NCBI GenBank assembly: GCA_038049695.1
Contig: CP142454.1
Location: forward strand, 18,484,501-18,548,500
Source: Cinnamomum chago
Taxonomy: Eukaryota; Streptophyta; Magnoliopsida; Laurales; Lauraceae
Reading direction: 5' to 3'
Length of the DNA: 64,000 nucleotides
Of this stretch, positions 47,801-59,665 are shown piece after piece. Below the pieces are notes generated by a model, which ran no database searches, was not told where the DNA came from, and saw only the letters and a list, made by a program, of their open reading frames with translations. Positions within the stretch are counted from its first letter, which is position 1; the number at the start of each line of letters is the position of its first letter. Made by a program: the position numbers and the translations under genes.

Positions 47801-50800
47801 AAACTTTGAGGTTTTGTATTATTCCAGACCATAAAACTTAAGATTTCATTTGAAATTTGCAGTGTTTGGTGGGGGGGACATTTCCTGCAGTGAAATGTAT
47901 TTTTACCTCTTTAGTGTAATATAAGACCGAAGAAGATGGCTTTCTAGATTTTGGGTCTGAAGTCTGAACATGCTTCCTGAAAATTGCATGAAATGATTTC
48001 ACTACGAAGGGTGGATTCTTAGAGGGGGACCACTGTGTAAGAGAAAATTTTATGAGGGGATCATAGTAAAAAGCTTTATGGATATCAAAATAGATTTAGG
48101 GGGCATGGCCACCCTTCCACCCACGATCCATTTGTTCACCATGAAAAATAAAAACCTCAAAAAGATTAACAAGAAACAATAAAAACCATTCGTTCTCCCT
48201 TAAAAATCACTTTCATTTCTCACACAAACGTATTATACTAGAGCATGTTTGGAAATAGCGATTTTAGGGCCCATGGAATCCATAGTTTACTTTATATTAA
48301 TTGTGCAGGTGCCACAAAAGAAGAACCCAAGAAAAGGGAAGTCAAACCTCCTAGGACGAAAACTTAAATCCTCACACACAAAAAAAAAAAAAAAAAACTT
48401 CTTCAGTTTTTAGCGATGAAATGGCTTTGCACCAAATGCTCTATCGATCAAATAGGAAACCGGCACTTTTTTCATTTCTTCTCAACAGAAGCCGAGTTGC
48501 ACAAATGTGTCCTAAACATCGTAAGGCATGGATCACAAGCCTATACAATCCTTTTTTCCCACACATTTTCCTAACGGCAATATCGCAATTCATAAGAGTA
48601 TTTTGGTAATTTCACAATATGAAGCACTCTACTGTAATTTTGAAAAGTGAACTATTGTCCTGTAGATCATGTGTCTTAAGACATATTATGATGTAAACAT
48701 CCAAAACAACAACAACAATAATAATAATAAAGCCCATCTTTCACCTTTTTTGGGCAAAAGAATTGAGATCATGGCTTTAAAACTTGGCCAAAACTGAGTT
48801 GCATCATTATTATTATATACAAAAGTTTCAACCACCACCAAGGTTAATCTTTATGAATTTAGTTTTAAGCCTAAAATAGTAATTTTCTTATTTCAGTTTA
48901 TCCAAAATACTATACAAGCAATTGAAATTAAAGATGGACAATTTCTTTCAAGTTTCAAAATAACACTTAAAATCATATATTTTAGCGGAAAAAATCTCAA
49001 AAATACACCAAAATATCAATTACAAACCTAAGATATTTTGACCAACTCATTAATAAAGGTTTCCACGTTCGCCAAAAATGTTAAAGTTTAGGGCTTATTC
49101 TATTATAATAACATTTATCCAGTTCCTAACCCACCATATAGTACTCTTATCCCCAATTAATTAACTCCATAATTTGGCATGCATCCAGTGGGCAACACAT
49201 CCCTATTTTTAAAAAAAGCAAACCTTGGGGCACATCCAGGTGGGCCCCACAAAGACTGCCTAGTTCTAGGAAGGAGACCCTTTTATTGTGGTCTTTTAAT
49301 AGCATAAAATTTCCACCTTATCAAGACTTGTCAGTCTTTATTTGGCTTTTGTATTTTAATATAATATTTCCCCTTTTGATTTGAAAAAAAAAAAAAAACA
49401 CACACACACTCTACCTTTTGCATGCCACCACCACCAACTAAGTGGCTAAAGATTATTCATGGTGGGACCAGACCTTACGTGAGCCATGTGGTACCGTAGA
49501 CCAAGCAGGTGGGCCTTTTAAGTATGCACTTGCTTCCTAGTCATCAATATAGGTTTAGGGTGGGGTCTCTTTATGGGAAAAAAAGGAGCAGCAACTTCAT
49601 TTGAGAAGGTGGTCCCAATTGTGAAAGGTCTGAAAATTTTACTCACTCTAAACCTGTAAAACCACCACCAAACCCATCCCAATGACATTGGGTTGACGTG
49701 AGTAACCCAATTAAGCAAATCTATTGCTATCCCGTGGTGTGGTCATTTGGGTGCAAATGAGAGGCCTGATTGTCAAACGAGTTTGGTTTGAGTGGTTTGA
49801 GTCTCAACTATGAGATAACCAAAATCGAAACTCAGTTCGAATTGGACTCTATTTGGTTTATAAATTCACCGTGACTACTGCCAAACCTACTTCTGATTGG
49901 GGCGGATGGATAAGTCACCCCAACAATGGGAGCCATTGCTATCATAGGTGAGGTGGGTTGAACTCAAGTAAATAAATTAAAGGGAAAAGTGGGTAGCCAC
50001 TAGCCAGGTCATTGTGGGTGAGGGTGGTCCCAATCGTCAATCGACAGCGTTGGAAACCCAAGGAGTAAAAGAAGGGGTTTGGACCCCCCAAAAAAATCAA
50101 TGTCTAGTTTTGTCTCTTTCTATTTGGGGCCAAAGCTCGAGAGCAGCGATTTGCAAACACCGGTACAAGACACGGAATGTCTGAGAAAACGTCAGGAAAA
50201 AGATAATCGAGGGTGGGGAGAGAACCGCAAGAAATCGAGGATTTTGATTTTCTGGCAGAAATATCACCAAACAGGACAGATTTCTATGCGCACCACTTCT
50301 TTTAGCTTTTGTTTCCCATCACCCAAAACACAAATGGTCCTAAATGATAAATCACACAACATAAAGAAACAGATAAGGGCCAAACTCGGAGCAGCAGCAG
50401 CAGCAGCAATGTGAAAGGACAATACTGCTAAAATAGAAGTGTTATAGAGACGTTGATGTGGAGACTAGAGACCCCACTATTTTAAAAAGGAAAAGGAGTT
50501 GGCGTTTGGGGGATTTATGACCAGTAAATCACAGGCAAAACAATCCTATATTTATTTTTACAACTGACCATATATCTCTAACCAGTAGGCAGTAACCAGC
50601 TGATTAACAAGTTGAGACTACCCATCTTGGATTTGGATCCTCTTGTGCTTGGGCCTTTCCCCAACTTCAGATTAGGAAAGTATTTTAAGCCTGTTTGTTT
50701 GCTTGAAATTTGATTTTTGAGGATTTTAGAAACTCATACTCATGTCAAAGTGCATAAAATTGAAGGTTTACAAAAGACCATCGAGGGCATGTTCGTGTAT

Positions 50801-51000
50801 GGAAATTGTTAATTTGTCCAGACTTTCATTTTACTATTGTGCAAAAAAGTGATTTCATCATGTGCGATAGTAAATAAATCCCCATGACATAGCGAAAAAA
50901 TAAATAAATAAATAAACATTTTTTTTTCTTCCAAAAACAATGCTGCACTACATCACAAAAATGAATGGCGAATCATTACCTTATTAAATTATATTCTACC
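44900..51000. other. Gene-poor intergenic stretch
   Basis: No protein family is recognised on either strand. It holds SINE-like copies (45590-45780), a repeat-like segment near 46325-46470, poly-A runs (47780, 48380, 49385), a GATGAC microsatellite (about 47464-47493), (CAG)n near 50390-50408 and scattered GGGCCCCAC motifs. Confidence 0.4.
45590..45780 (+). repeat. SINE-like dispersed repeat, reverse relative to 9.4 and 56.2 kb copies
   Basis: The reverse complement contains ACACTCGATTTTGGACAATT, GCAAACCTTTCTATC and GGTGGCCAACGAAGGTAAGT. These match 56166-56290 (ACACTCGATTGTGGACAATT, GGTGGCCAACGAAGATAAGT) and more distantly 9449-9540. Confidence 0.6.
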
Positions 51001-51119
51001 AAATTCATTTAGGATGCACGTAAATAACCTTATATCCTTCCATTCCTTCCATCTTTAATATTCCTTGAAATCCATATTACACCGAATTACTAATAATTTT
51101 TTTCCGCAAACAAACACCC
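50694..51119. mobile_element. Possible Harbinger-like MITE
   Basis: Left end AGCCTGTTTGTTTGC and right end, reverse-complemented, TGGGGGTGTTTGTTTGC. TTA flanks the left side directly and lies a base or two beyond the right end (51122-51124). The match is shorter and the ends less certain than for the other TAA/TTA elements. The right end is entangled with the 61-bp tandem duplication. Confidence 0.4.
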
Positions 51120-51233
51120 CCATTAGGTAATAAGTTAAAATGAAAAAAACTACCCCGGGACCACAAGACTTCAAACACCCCCATTAGGTAATAAGTTAAA
51201 ATGAAAAAAACTACCCCGGTACCACAAGACTTC
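51112..51233 (+). repeat. 61-bp tandem duplication
   Basis: CATTAGGTAATAAG occurs at 51121 and again at 51182 (51121 + 61). The two units, each containing AAACTACCCCGG and ACCACAAGACTTC, differ at about one base (GGGACC versus GGTACC). Near identity suggests a very recent duplication. Confidence 0.9.
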
Positions 51234-51823
51234 AATTTTAACACCAAATATGAATATATGTAAATTTTCACTTAGGCTTAGCAGGGCCTTTATTACATAA
51301 TGATTTATAATATATGAATAATATTTTAAAAAAATAATTTAAATATGTTTTTTTTTTTTTTGCCCGGACTTAGTAAGCACAGACCTTTATTGTTAGTAAG
51401 GTAGTAAGTAAAAAAAAAAAAAACCTACCCCTAAACCTCAAGACTTAAATTGGTAAAAGATGAAGTTTTCACTTTGATGATCTGTTTATACGGCTCGATA
51501 TATAAGCAGGCTATAAATTTCTATTGAACCTCATTCATAACTGCCACATCTAAATAAGGTGGGTTAAGATTATTCTGGTCCAAAGGGTTAAAAACCCTAC
51601 GTTATCAAAAAAAAAAAAAAAAAAAAAAAAAGAAAGTAAGGTGGGTTTACAAACTCTTGCGCCCCATCCTATTTCAAATTGCTTGAAATTTTTTTACTGA
51701 TGGGCTGCTGGGCCAGACTCTATGCCACGTGTCCTCTTCGACAGGGTACCCACAGAAGAAATCTCGTGGTTCCTCTGGCAATAAAATCTCCAAATCTAAA
51801 AAAGTCATGAACAGTGTTCGTAC

Positions 51824-52720
51824 TTGAAGACGACGACACTTGATTTCAAATTCCACCATTTGGGGATTCGAGATTCAACGGTCCAGATTTCAGCCTAAAA
51901 CAACGAAATATCCAATGGTCTAAACCAAAAAAAAACACACATTTCCCTCTTTTCCCTCCCCAACTAACCAAATGTAAACAGGGAAACACAAAATCACGTA
52001 ATCCAGATTTCATGGAAAATAAAGAAAAGAAAGTAGTACACGTACCTGAAGATGAAGAAGAAGAAGAAAGATGCTTAATCTCAAATCCCACGATTCAAGG
52101 AATCAGGATCCAACGGTCGAGATTCAGTCTCTGACCTCTGAAAATGCAAAAAAGAAGGGAAATTTCAAAGATCATATACACGAAAACAATGAAAATCCCA
52201 TGGACATCTCTCCATTTCTTCTAACAAGAACTAGATCTTTAATGCTGTTCGGAAAAGAAGGTTCAATAAAGAAAAACAAACAAACCCTCAAAAACATCCG
52301 TACCTCTGAAATCTCTTCTTCATTTGATGTTTTTCGAACGAATTGAAGCTCCAACACTCGTTCTCATCATCAAGCCATTCTCTTTCTCCGATTTTCCTCC
52401 GAAAAGAACAGAGAAGAGGCGTTTTTTCCACTTGGTTTTCTTCAAATTCAGGGGATTTGTTTGGGTTTGGGTAGATTCGAAGGAGAGATGGGTTTTTTTC
52501 TTTGTTTTTGAAGGTAGCTGAGGCAATGCAGGTGGAAAAGATTGGAGCTTTTGGTACTCGAAACCCTAGCTGCTGCCTTTCTCCTCCGCCATTTTCGATG
52601 AAATCGGATGGATTTCTTGGAAACGCGTCTGCAGAGAGGAATTCCTTTTTGTCTATGAGCTCTCTTTTTCTTTCTCGCTCTGCTAGAAAAAAGAAGGCGA
52701 TGGCTTTTAGCCCCAGGTGC
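51824..52720 (-). other. Spliced-leader-like minus-strand locus with a duplicated exon
   Basis: On the minus strand three exon-like blocks are bounded by splice consensus. The first (about 52720-52304) ends TTTCAGAG/GTACGG and contains a well-contexted ATG (GAAAATGGCGGAGGAG) that meets a stop after eight codons. The second (52137-52046) lies between TTTTCAG and CTTCAG/GTACGTG. The third (51894-51824) lies between TTTTAG and CTTCAA/GTACGAAC. Blocks two and three are similar (CTGAATCTCGACCGTTGGAT versus CTGGACCGTTGAATCTCGA, both followed by a GGGATTTGA/GGAATTTGA line), as if one exon was duplicated. No downstream coding exons were found, so it may be a non-coding RNA or an orphaned promoter. 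Confidence 0.35.
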
Positions 52721-52929
52721 CGCTATCTATGACCACATGGTTGGGAAAGTTGTGCTCTTCTTTGCGGGAATTTCAAAATTGCCACTGTTAGGTAATATAT
52801 TAAATGGGATTGAGTGGGCCCCACCTGTGATCAATTCGAAAGCCCATGCAAATTTTGATCGAGCCAATGTATACACTGTCGGATCTGATCCTGTTAATGA
52901 AAATTTCACTATTAAAATCGTTATAATTT

Positions 52930-53190
52930 CAAGGACTTTCTATTTGGGGAATTTCTAAATTTTCATATATAATGGAATTTCTGAATACTTCATTGTACTT
53001 AAATATACAGAAATTCAACAAAAAGTAAAGTAGCTGAAATTCATGAATTCTCAAAAAAGAAGAAGAAAGATGCATTTCAATGCTTGTGAAGGAACCTAGC
53101 ATTTGCAAATGCCAGGGACAAGGTATCACATCATATATATAAAATCCCAACATAGGGAGTTTCTAAGGAATTATAGCAAAGAAACATGCC
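52930..53190 (+). repeat. MITE-like repeat, copy A
   Basis: Its right end AAAGAAACATG(C/T)CCTAAG is shared with 53500-53780. It has internal CCCAACATAG and a (TA)n run. A reverse copy lies at 905-1145. TAA adjoins the CATGCCC end, hinting at a Harbinger-like target site; the left end is unclear. Confidence 0.5.
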
Positions 53191-53499
53191 CTAAGTGGGT
53201 TATACCTAAGAGCATCACCATATTCTTATGATTTTGAGAATCGAAGAATGTGAATATTTAGGCTCTTGGTTAAGGGAGATTCATGATCCTCGTCAATCTG
53301 GCCTACTTATGAATAATCTAAATAGAAAAGATAATTTCACCATATTTTACCATCTTGCCTGGCTAAATCTTTTTTTAATAAGAGTTGATTTGATTGATAA
53401 ATTAATTATGTATAAAGCATTTGCATATATTACTCTATGAAATTTACATGTTTTATACATTGTAAGTCTGATGGGCACTCTCAACTCCAACTGATATGA

Positions 53500-53780
53500 A
53501 ATTTAGGATTTGTTTTTTCACTAGAACTCCAAAAATTTATGTCTAGAGGAATTTTAAACTGTCCTAAAATTGTCCCCTTCAGGTAGGATTCCAAATCCCT
53601 TCTTCCAACAAAATTCATAGAGAAATAAATTCTATGTATTCCAAAATGTCATTTGCGACCTTTTAGATTGCCGAAATTTGAAATTCTAGATAAGTTGCCA
53701 CATTATATATATATATAATAAAACTCCAACATAGCAAATTCTTATTATGAATTTTAATAAAGAAACATGTCCTAAGGAGG
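53500..53780 (+). repeat. MITE-like repeat, copy B
   Basis: The same family as the copy about 300 bp upstream, in the same orientation: TCCAACATAGCAAATTCTTA and AAAGAAACATGTCCTAAG at the right end. The left end is GGATTTGTTTTTTCAC after TTA. Confidence 0.5.
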
Positions 53781-54789
53781 TTCTATACAAGTTGGAGAAT
53801 TTATTTTTATCAATTTAGATTACTGGCAAATAACACCACTGAAATGCCTCACCAATTTACTATGAGTGGGTTCCTAGGAGTATCCGGGCTGGGACTCTGC
53901 CCACCCTTGTTAGATCTACAAATCTAAGTAGCCACTGAGCCGTTACAAATGGGGTCTACTGGTTTTTTCAAATGTGCTGTCATCGGTTTGGCTTCTCGAG
54001 CCCAACACTTATTCAAAAGTTACTGAACATTGCAAGAGAGTAGGTGGAGCAAAGGATGGCTCCGAAGTTCTAGCTGTGCATCTTACATGTGGAAAGAGAG
54101 TAGGCCCATCATCCAGACCATCTAGATCAAAGCCTTTTCTTGAATGGGAAAAAGGGCTGTCCTTGCATCGATTCAGTAAATGAGTTAGTGCAATTATCTA
54201 TGTAACCCATGTTTTCCATGTCTCAGTCACCTTAATCAATCTAATCTGTTTCACAGTTCACACACATCGGCCATTCTAACTTGGCATCACTCCAGATTTT
54301 GCACAGTTCTGAGATTGTTTATTGCAAAATTGCATGAAGTATAGATATAAGTTTTTAGTATTTAAAACTAAGGGTTGAGATCGCTCGGTGGGTCTCATGT
54401 CTAATATTTTCTTCATCTGCACTCAAGCTTGCTATTTAATCATCAACCCTCTCTTATCGTCATGCATCCAAATGGACCACGTTGAAAGGGTTTTTTAATC
54501 TGAAAAGGATGCCTGAGGGCTCTAAAACATAACCCGTCTACAAATATATTGAGGCTTTATTTTTCTGCCTTCATATTTTATTTTGTTAATTTATTATTTA
54601 TACTGTCTTAATCCCAAATGATATGATAAAAACAAACTACCAAGTTTGGATTTTCATGAAAATGTGGTTTACTTTTAGCCACATCTGATTAATGCTAAGG
54701 ATTTCGCAAGGAAAAAGGTTTTTCTTTTTTTTTTTGTTAATGGTTTGCGCGCAAAAATTTCCCATCATTTGGTGTAGCATTATTGGACA

Positions 54790-55640
54790 GTAATCTCAAT
54801 GAAAGGATCGAAGCCACTACAATTCCAGGAGAGAATGAAAATAATGCCAAGATCCTTCGTGTCAAAACTACTATATATGAAAAGTGTTTGTTTCAACTTT
54901 TATATCCCTTGTGTATCAGCTCTAGTTGTGATCATATCATCAATATATGGACGTAAAAAAAAAAAAGTGCCTTTGATCAAAATAGAGAAGAGCCAAGGCA
55001 AAATCCTGCATACCTTGAGTAAAATTATAGTGCTCAATCTTTGAAATAAGGTTTGAGGTGCTTGCGCTTGAGACTATAAAAGAGACAACAAACTTAATTA
55101 AGTTGATAAGCTATACGCAGAGCTCATATTTTTCTTGAAGATTTTCATTCAAGGATGCATTTTTTAAAATCAAATTGACATGGAGGCCTGATGTGGAGAA
55201 GCAACCAATATTATTTCTTGAAGGGGTTTTTCTTGTACAGTGACAATTAGTCATCGATTCTACGCCTGATGACCAAAGTCAAGGTACTTTTTTGGAGATT
55301 CGGTTGGCTGCTTCATTTTTGTGATGCTGCAAAACTTTAATGCAATATTGCAAAACTTTATTAGATTACGTAGAGAAAAAAGTGCCCATTAAATTTTACG
55401 AACAGTAGTGCTACTTGGACAAACTTTTTGGCCAGAATTTTGGACAACCCCTATGATATCCCTTGAATATTAAGTAGACTTTTTGCTTTGCGAAATCGAA
55501 AAAATGAGCATTATTGAGAACCTCTAGGAAAATACTCCTACTTTGGTCGCCATACATGAAAATCAGCGTCTAATGATGACTGTACAAGAAAACCCCCTTT
55601 CCTAAATGGATGTTAGTTTTGCAATGAGTGTAAAAATCTC
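54790..55640 (-). mobile_element. Ty1/copia pol fossil (reverse-transcriptase part)
   Basis: On the minus strand, short recognisable pieces of a copia reverse transcriptase occur in the family order: an NG-D/N-LQEK-like segment near 55130-55165 and a YIDDMI active-site-type segment near 54935-54950. It is clearly broken in several places, and no LTRs, integrase or gag were seen. It appears old. Confidence 0.5.
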
Positions 55641-55657
55641 ATCATTAGCTTTATCAT

Positions 55658-55712
55658 ATTCCCTAATCATGTCCTTTTGCAATCATATTCCCTAATCATG
55701 TCCTTTTGCTAC
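55658..55712 (+). repeat. 28-bp tandem duplication
   Basis: ATCATATTCCCTAATCATG followed by TCCTTTTGC occurs twice in succession, identical by eye. It is a short slippage-type or recent duplication. Confidence 0.8.
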
Positions 55713-56165
55713 TAATCTTTTCTCTTACAATTCTTACATATCCATTTGAATTTGTTATAACTCTTTTTTTTAATACCCAGCTCAGGGGGATGGGATCCCA
55801 GCCATTTGGTGATGGAAGTAGAAATTGGGTGAGGAAAGTATACATCGGGTAAATATAGGACAACCCTTGGTTAAGAGAAGGCGATTGCCCAGGTAAGAAT
55901 TACCGCCTCTTACCACTGGGGTAAGGTACCTTCCTTCAATTAATCTTAACTTTATACATTCACTTGGACGATTATAACTATGCTGGTTTAATCATCCAAA
56001 CTCCAGCATTAAAATGTTAAAAGGGTTAAATCGCACTTTAAATTTGTGAGCTGGTTTTGTAGCCTGAGCAATGTATTGCCACTCTCTGGCTGGACTCGAC
56101 CTTGTAGATATCTAGTGGGTTCATACCCAGGCACATCTATCTAAATGACCTTTGTTTTTATAACC

Positions 56166-56346
56166 AAGGTACACTCGATTGTGGACAATTGAAAATAAAT
56201 TTCTAGAGACACACGCAAACCTTTTTACTCACAGACACCGGGTAAAACTATATATGGGAGGTGGCCAACGAAGATAAGTGTCAAACACAATGACGTCTCT
56301 GTTTCATTGATGCAAAGAGTTATTGGCCAACTGAGCTACATCCGTC
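56166..56346 (-). repeat. tRNA-derived SINE-like repeat
   Basis: On the minus strand it starts GGATGTAGCTCAGTTGGCCA, which matches a tRNA A box, and continues to AATCGAGTGTACC. It shares its body with the copies at 9404-9800 and 45590-45780. A clear B box is not visible, so classification as a SINE is probable rather than certain. Confidence 0.55.
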
Positions 56347-56727
56347 TAAATGGATTTACTAGAGAAGATAAATCTAGAGCTACCTCTAAAATTCAGATGG
56401 CTCAGGATCCCAGTCCCACCATCATCTAAAATTTCATCTCAATATATGTTATCTCCCCATTATCTGATCTTGCGTGAAAAGAAGTTTCAGCTGACTTGGA
56501 ACATGTACATTGTATGTGAGTGTGTGACTCCAAGTAGCCTGTAAAGCCAAAAACTAGATAAATAAACATACATGTTGCATATGTTGAATGTGATGGTGGA
56601 TATAATTGCAATGAAGGGACACATGTCCTGGACATAAAAAGATGATGGATCAGTGACTTTGATTGGTCCGCCCCGCTAATTCAAATATAGTAATTGCAAC
56701 AGAGGATTGAATCAATGTACCCAAGGG

Positions 56728-57030
56728 CATGTTTGGGCACCTTACTTGTAGAGTCAAATATGGTAAAACCCCATTTCTCAAAAAAAAAAAAAAAACTCAC
56801 CAAAAGCACTTTAATTCAAATTTCCCACCATATTTATTCTAAAAAAGTCAAAAAGTAACCTCATTTACTCACTAAAAGATAAAAAAAAAAATTCACTTTC
56901 CAATAAAAAAAGTCAAAAAGATTTCATAATAAACAACTAAAAATAAAATACCATCATAATCCACTTATATTTTATTATTTCTTCAAAATAACCTTTACTC
57001 CACTCAACTCTATAAGTAAAGCCCCAAAAT
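56728..57030 (+). repeat. AT-rich MITE-like element, copy 3 of 3 (best ends)
   Basis: The left end GGGCACCTTACTTGTAGAGT and the right end, reverse-complemented, GGGGCTTTACTTATAGAGT form inverted repeats around about 300 bp. The body matches the copies near 1160 and 23395. Target duplications are not clear. Confidence 0.6.
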
Positions 57031-57222
57031 AACCTCAAAGGGATATTCTCTTGTTCTAGATGAAGAATGCTATGTTCGTTTGCTATACGACTTTTAAAGG
57101 GTGATGAGTCATGTTCAGCACACCAACTACCTGCATGATTCCACCTGGGCTGTTAAATCGGTGAACGCAGCACCAGACTATGCCTTTATTTTTTTTCCTG
57201 TATGAGCACCAAACTATTATTA

Positions 57223-57408
57223 GGTTTTGTTTGTGCAGCGGGGGGATTTTGAGGAGACGGGAAGGGATGGGGCGCCGAAAAAGTTTGGTGCAGGGAGGAT
57301 TCAGTTCCTCCTAATTTTTCGACGCCGTTTTAAAGAGCCACTATCTACGCCTGATTTCCGACCTCCATGCTGTGAAATCAAATGAAGAAACCTTGCACAA
57401 ACAGACCC
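57223..57408. mobile_element. Harbinger-like MITE (TTA target duplication)
   Basis: 186 bp with ends GGTTTTGTTTGTGCA and, reverse-complemented, GGGTCTGTTTGTGCA, flanked by TTA at 57220-57222 and 57409-57411. The ends match those of the mTERF intron 4 element. It is non-coding. Confidence 0.72.
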
Positions 57409-59340
57409 TTAATGAACTATTATGTCATCCGGCCTGATTCACTACTCACAGTTTTTATGTGTGTTGTTGACTGTGTGAGGCCCACTTAAAATATGCCTGA
57501 GAAAGAATAGAGAATTTCCACATCTATTGGTGATAGTTTTCCTAAAAATTGGTTGATACACCGGAAACAAGATGGGGTGAGTCAAATCCCATCAGACCAT
57601 GAACTAAGCCATGGTCAAACATCTTATACCGCTATAAATCTGAAAACCACACTACCAAACCCTCAACTGATTGGAGGTGACCGATTTGGTCATTTTCTTA
57701 ACATGCATGGGGAATAAGTGCTATAAACTATGGTGGCAATCACTAACTCGATCCACCCACTCAAAAATAATTGTGATTTCATGGTCAAGTTGATATATAT
57801 TTTTGCCCTCTCTCTTTCCTAGAGTTGCTTTGTATTGACATTAATCCTACCTATAATAAATAAGTTTGGTTGGGATTACATCCATACTTGCTATTTGACC
57901 CACCAAGCACCATGAACCCAACCCAAAGTCATTGCACTATAACTTGCAAACTCAGCCCCAGCCCAATTAATTACTTAAAATGTTTAGGACAAACCATTCA
58001 TTCGTGCTAGGTTAGAGGTGACATTTTCAAACTCGAGTAATACTAGTAGTCTTGGTGTAGGTTAGACATAAATTAACAACTGATTTGATCCCAACCTATA
58101 GTCAAAGGGTGGCAATTCCCAAATCCTTCTGTTGGGGGTTTAGTTGATCCTTTTTCTTTCAAGTTGGTTCAGTGTTGATATTTTTTTACCTTTTGTTCTA
58201 AAATATGGGTCGAGTTTTGATTGAAACTTTTTTTTTTCTTTTTTGTTCTATTTGTCTCTCCAACCCATGACTAGTTGACTTGATTTGACCCGTCAATCCA
58301 ACCCGAGTCTGACCTATTATTACTTTGACCATTTTAACTTTCATGATATCAATTAAGTTCATGTAGACACCTGCAGTCTGATTATTAGATTATCGAGTTT
58401 GGATTGAGCCAAAACATGGTATTCATAGTTCTTAACCTGATTTAATTCGAGCTAACTCATTGCCATTCCCTCCTAGCCTGTTTGTCTAGCAGTAGAGCAT
58501 AAGAAAAGTTCATGGTTCTTTGTTAGCAAGTCATGTAATGTTTTTAAATAGAGTTAATTCAATTACCTCTGCTTGAAATAAAGCTTTTGAAGTTATACTC
58601 TTTTGCAAACACACTAGTTTGATTAAAAATAAGTGAAATTATGATATAATAAAACTTTTATGAGCAAATTTATCATTTAAGTAGAAGCATTACGGGCAAA
58701 CTTGTCATATGTATAATAAAAACAATATACATGAATTTTCCAAAAAAAAAAAATCATTGAAAAGCTTTTCCTTTTCTTACTTTTCTCAAAGAAGAAGGCC
58801 AAACATCCACATGCGGCTTTAAAAAGTCTTTTTCTACATATGTTTTAATCAAACATTGGTTAAAATAGACATTTAAACGCTTCAAACTATTTGAAAATTT
58901 TATTTCAATCACAAATTCACTTGACCTAAGTTTGAAAAAATTGACTTTGCACAACTCAAGATTGCACTTTTCAACAGAATTAAACACGAACAATACTAAC
59001 CATCTATGTAATTTAGTACAAAATGCCTAATTTAAATACAAAAATAGTCATGTAAGGATTTGATCCCATAAATTTGCACGGATCAAAATAGATTGGATCG
59101 AATGATTGAGAGTTGATTTTTATTATTTTATATGGAGTTGTTAAACTTATGAACGGATGAATGGGTTGAAAGTATAAAATTGACTTCAAATTTAATATTT
59201 ATAGATTGGCGCGACTTAAATCTAATCTTTGAAGCCCCCACGCTCTATTATGTTTAGAGTCCTACTGAGTGGTATGTACCCACGTTGAAATAATTTTGAA
59301 TAGATTGTTCTTTGGAGTACCTGCCAAAAATGTACATAAT
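57409..59340. other. Intergenic flank upstream of RAD23
   Basis: No gene recognised. Short GGGTC/GACCC-like repeats (57540-57680 and 57900-58320) suggest decayed hAT-like material. The end (59040-59330) is a repeat shared with 36015-36340. Confidence 0.4.
59040..59330 (+). repeat. Dispersed repeat, related to 36015-36340
   Basis: It has the same order of motifs as the 36-kb copy (GGATCGAATGATTGAG-like start, GTTAAACTTATGAA, ATTGACTTCAAATTTAATAT, AGATTGGCGCGACTTAAATC). It abuts the RAD23 promoter region. Confidence 0.5.
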
Positions 59341-59523
59341 AAACACCTCTCTTAGTGCGTGGAACGGTGGAAGACCAACATCGTAACCTAGGCCTTCATA
59401 AGCTCTCTCTTTCACGTGAGCCACATAGGGTTTTCTTCGTTCTTCCTCTCCTTTGTAGGGTTTTGTTCCATCTCTTTTCCTTCTTCAATCCATCGTTGGA
59501 AGATTCTTCTGTTGAAATCAGAT

Positions 59524-59602
59524 ATGAAGCTTACAGTGAAGACATTGAAAGGCAGCCATTTCGAAATCAAGGTTCAGCCAAATGATTCGGTAACACTTCT
59601 CT

Positions 59603-59665
<63 letters not shown>

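Noticed and set aside
48240-48520. Possible Harbinger-like element (GAGCATGTTTGG start, TTGCACAAATGTGTCC then TAA at the end)
   Set aside because: The two ends do not match each other well and no target duplication is visible.
50079-50414. 111-codon plus-strand frame ending in an Ala run
   Set aside because: The Ala run is a (CAG)n microsatellite, no family similarity is seen, and the base composition is like its surroundings.
52502-52732. 76-codon plus-strand frame downstream of an AAACCCTAGC telo-box
   Set aside because: It has no family similarity and no continuing exon; splice signals fit a minus-strand transcript better.
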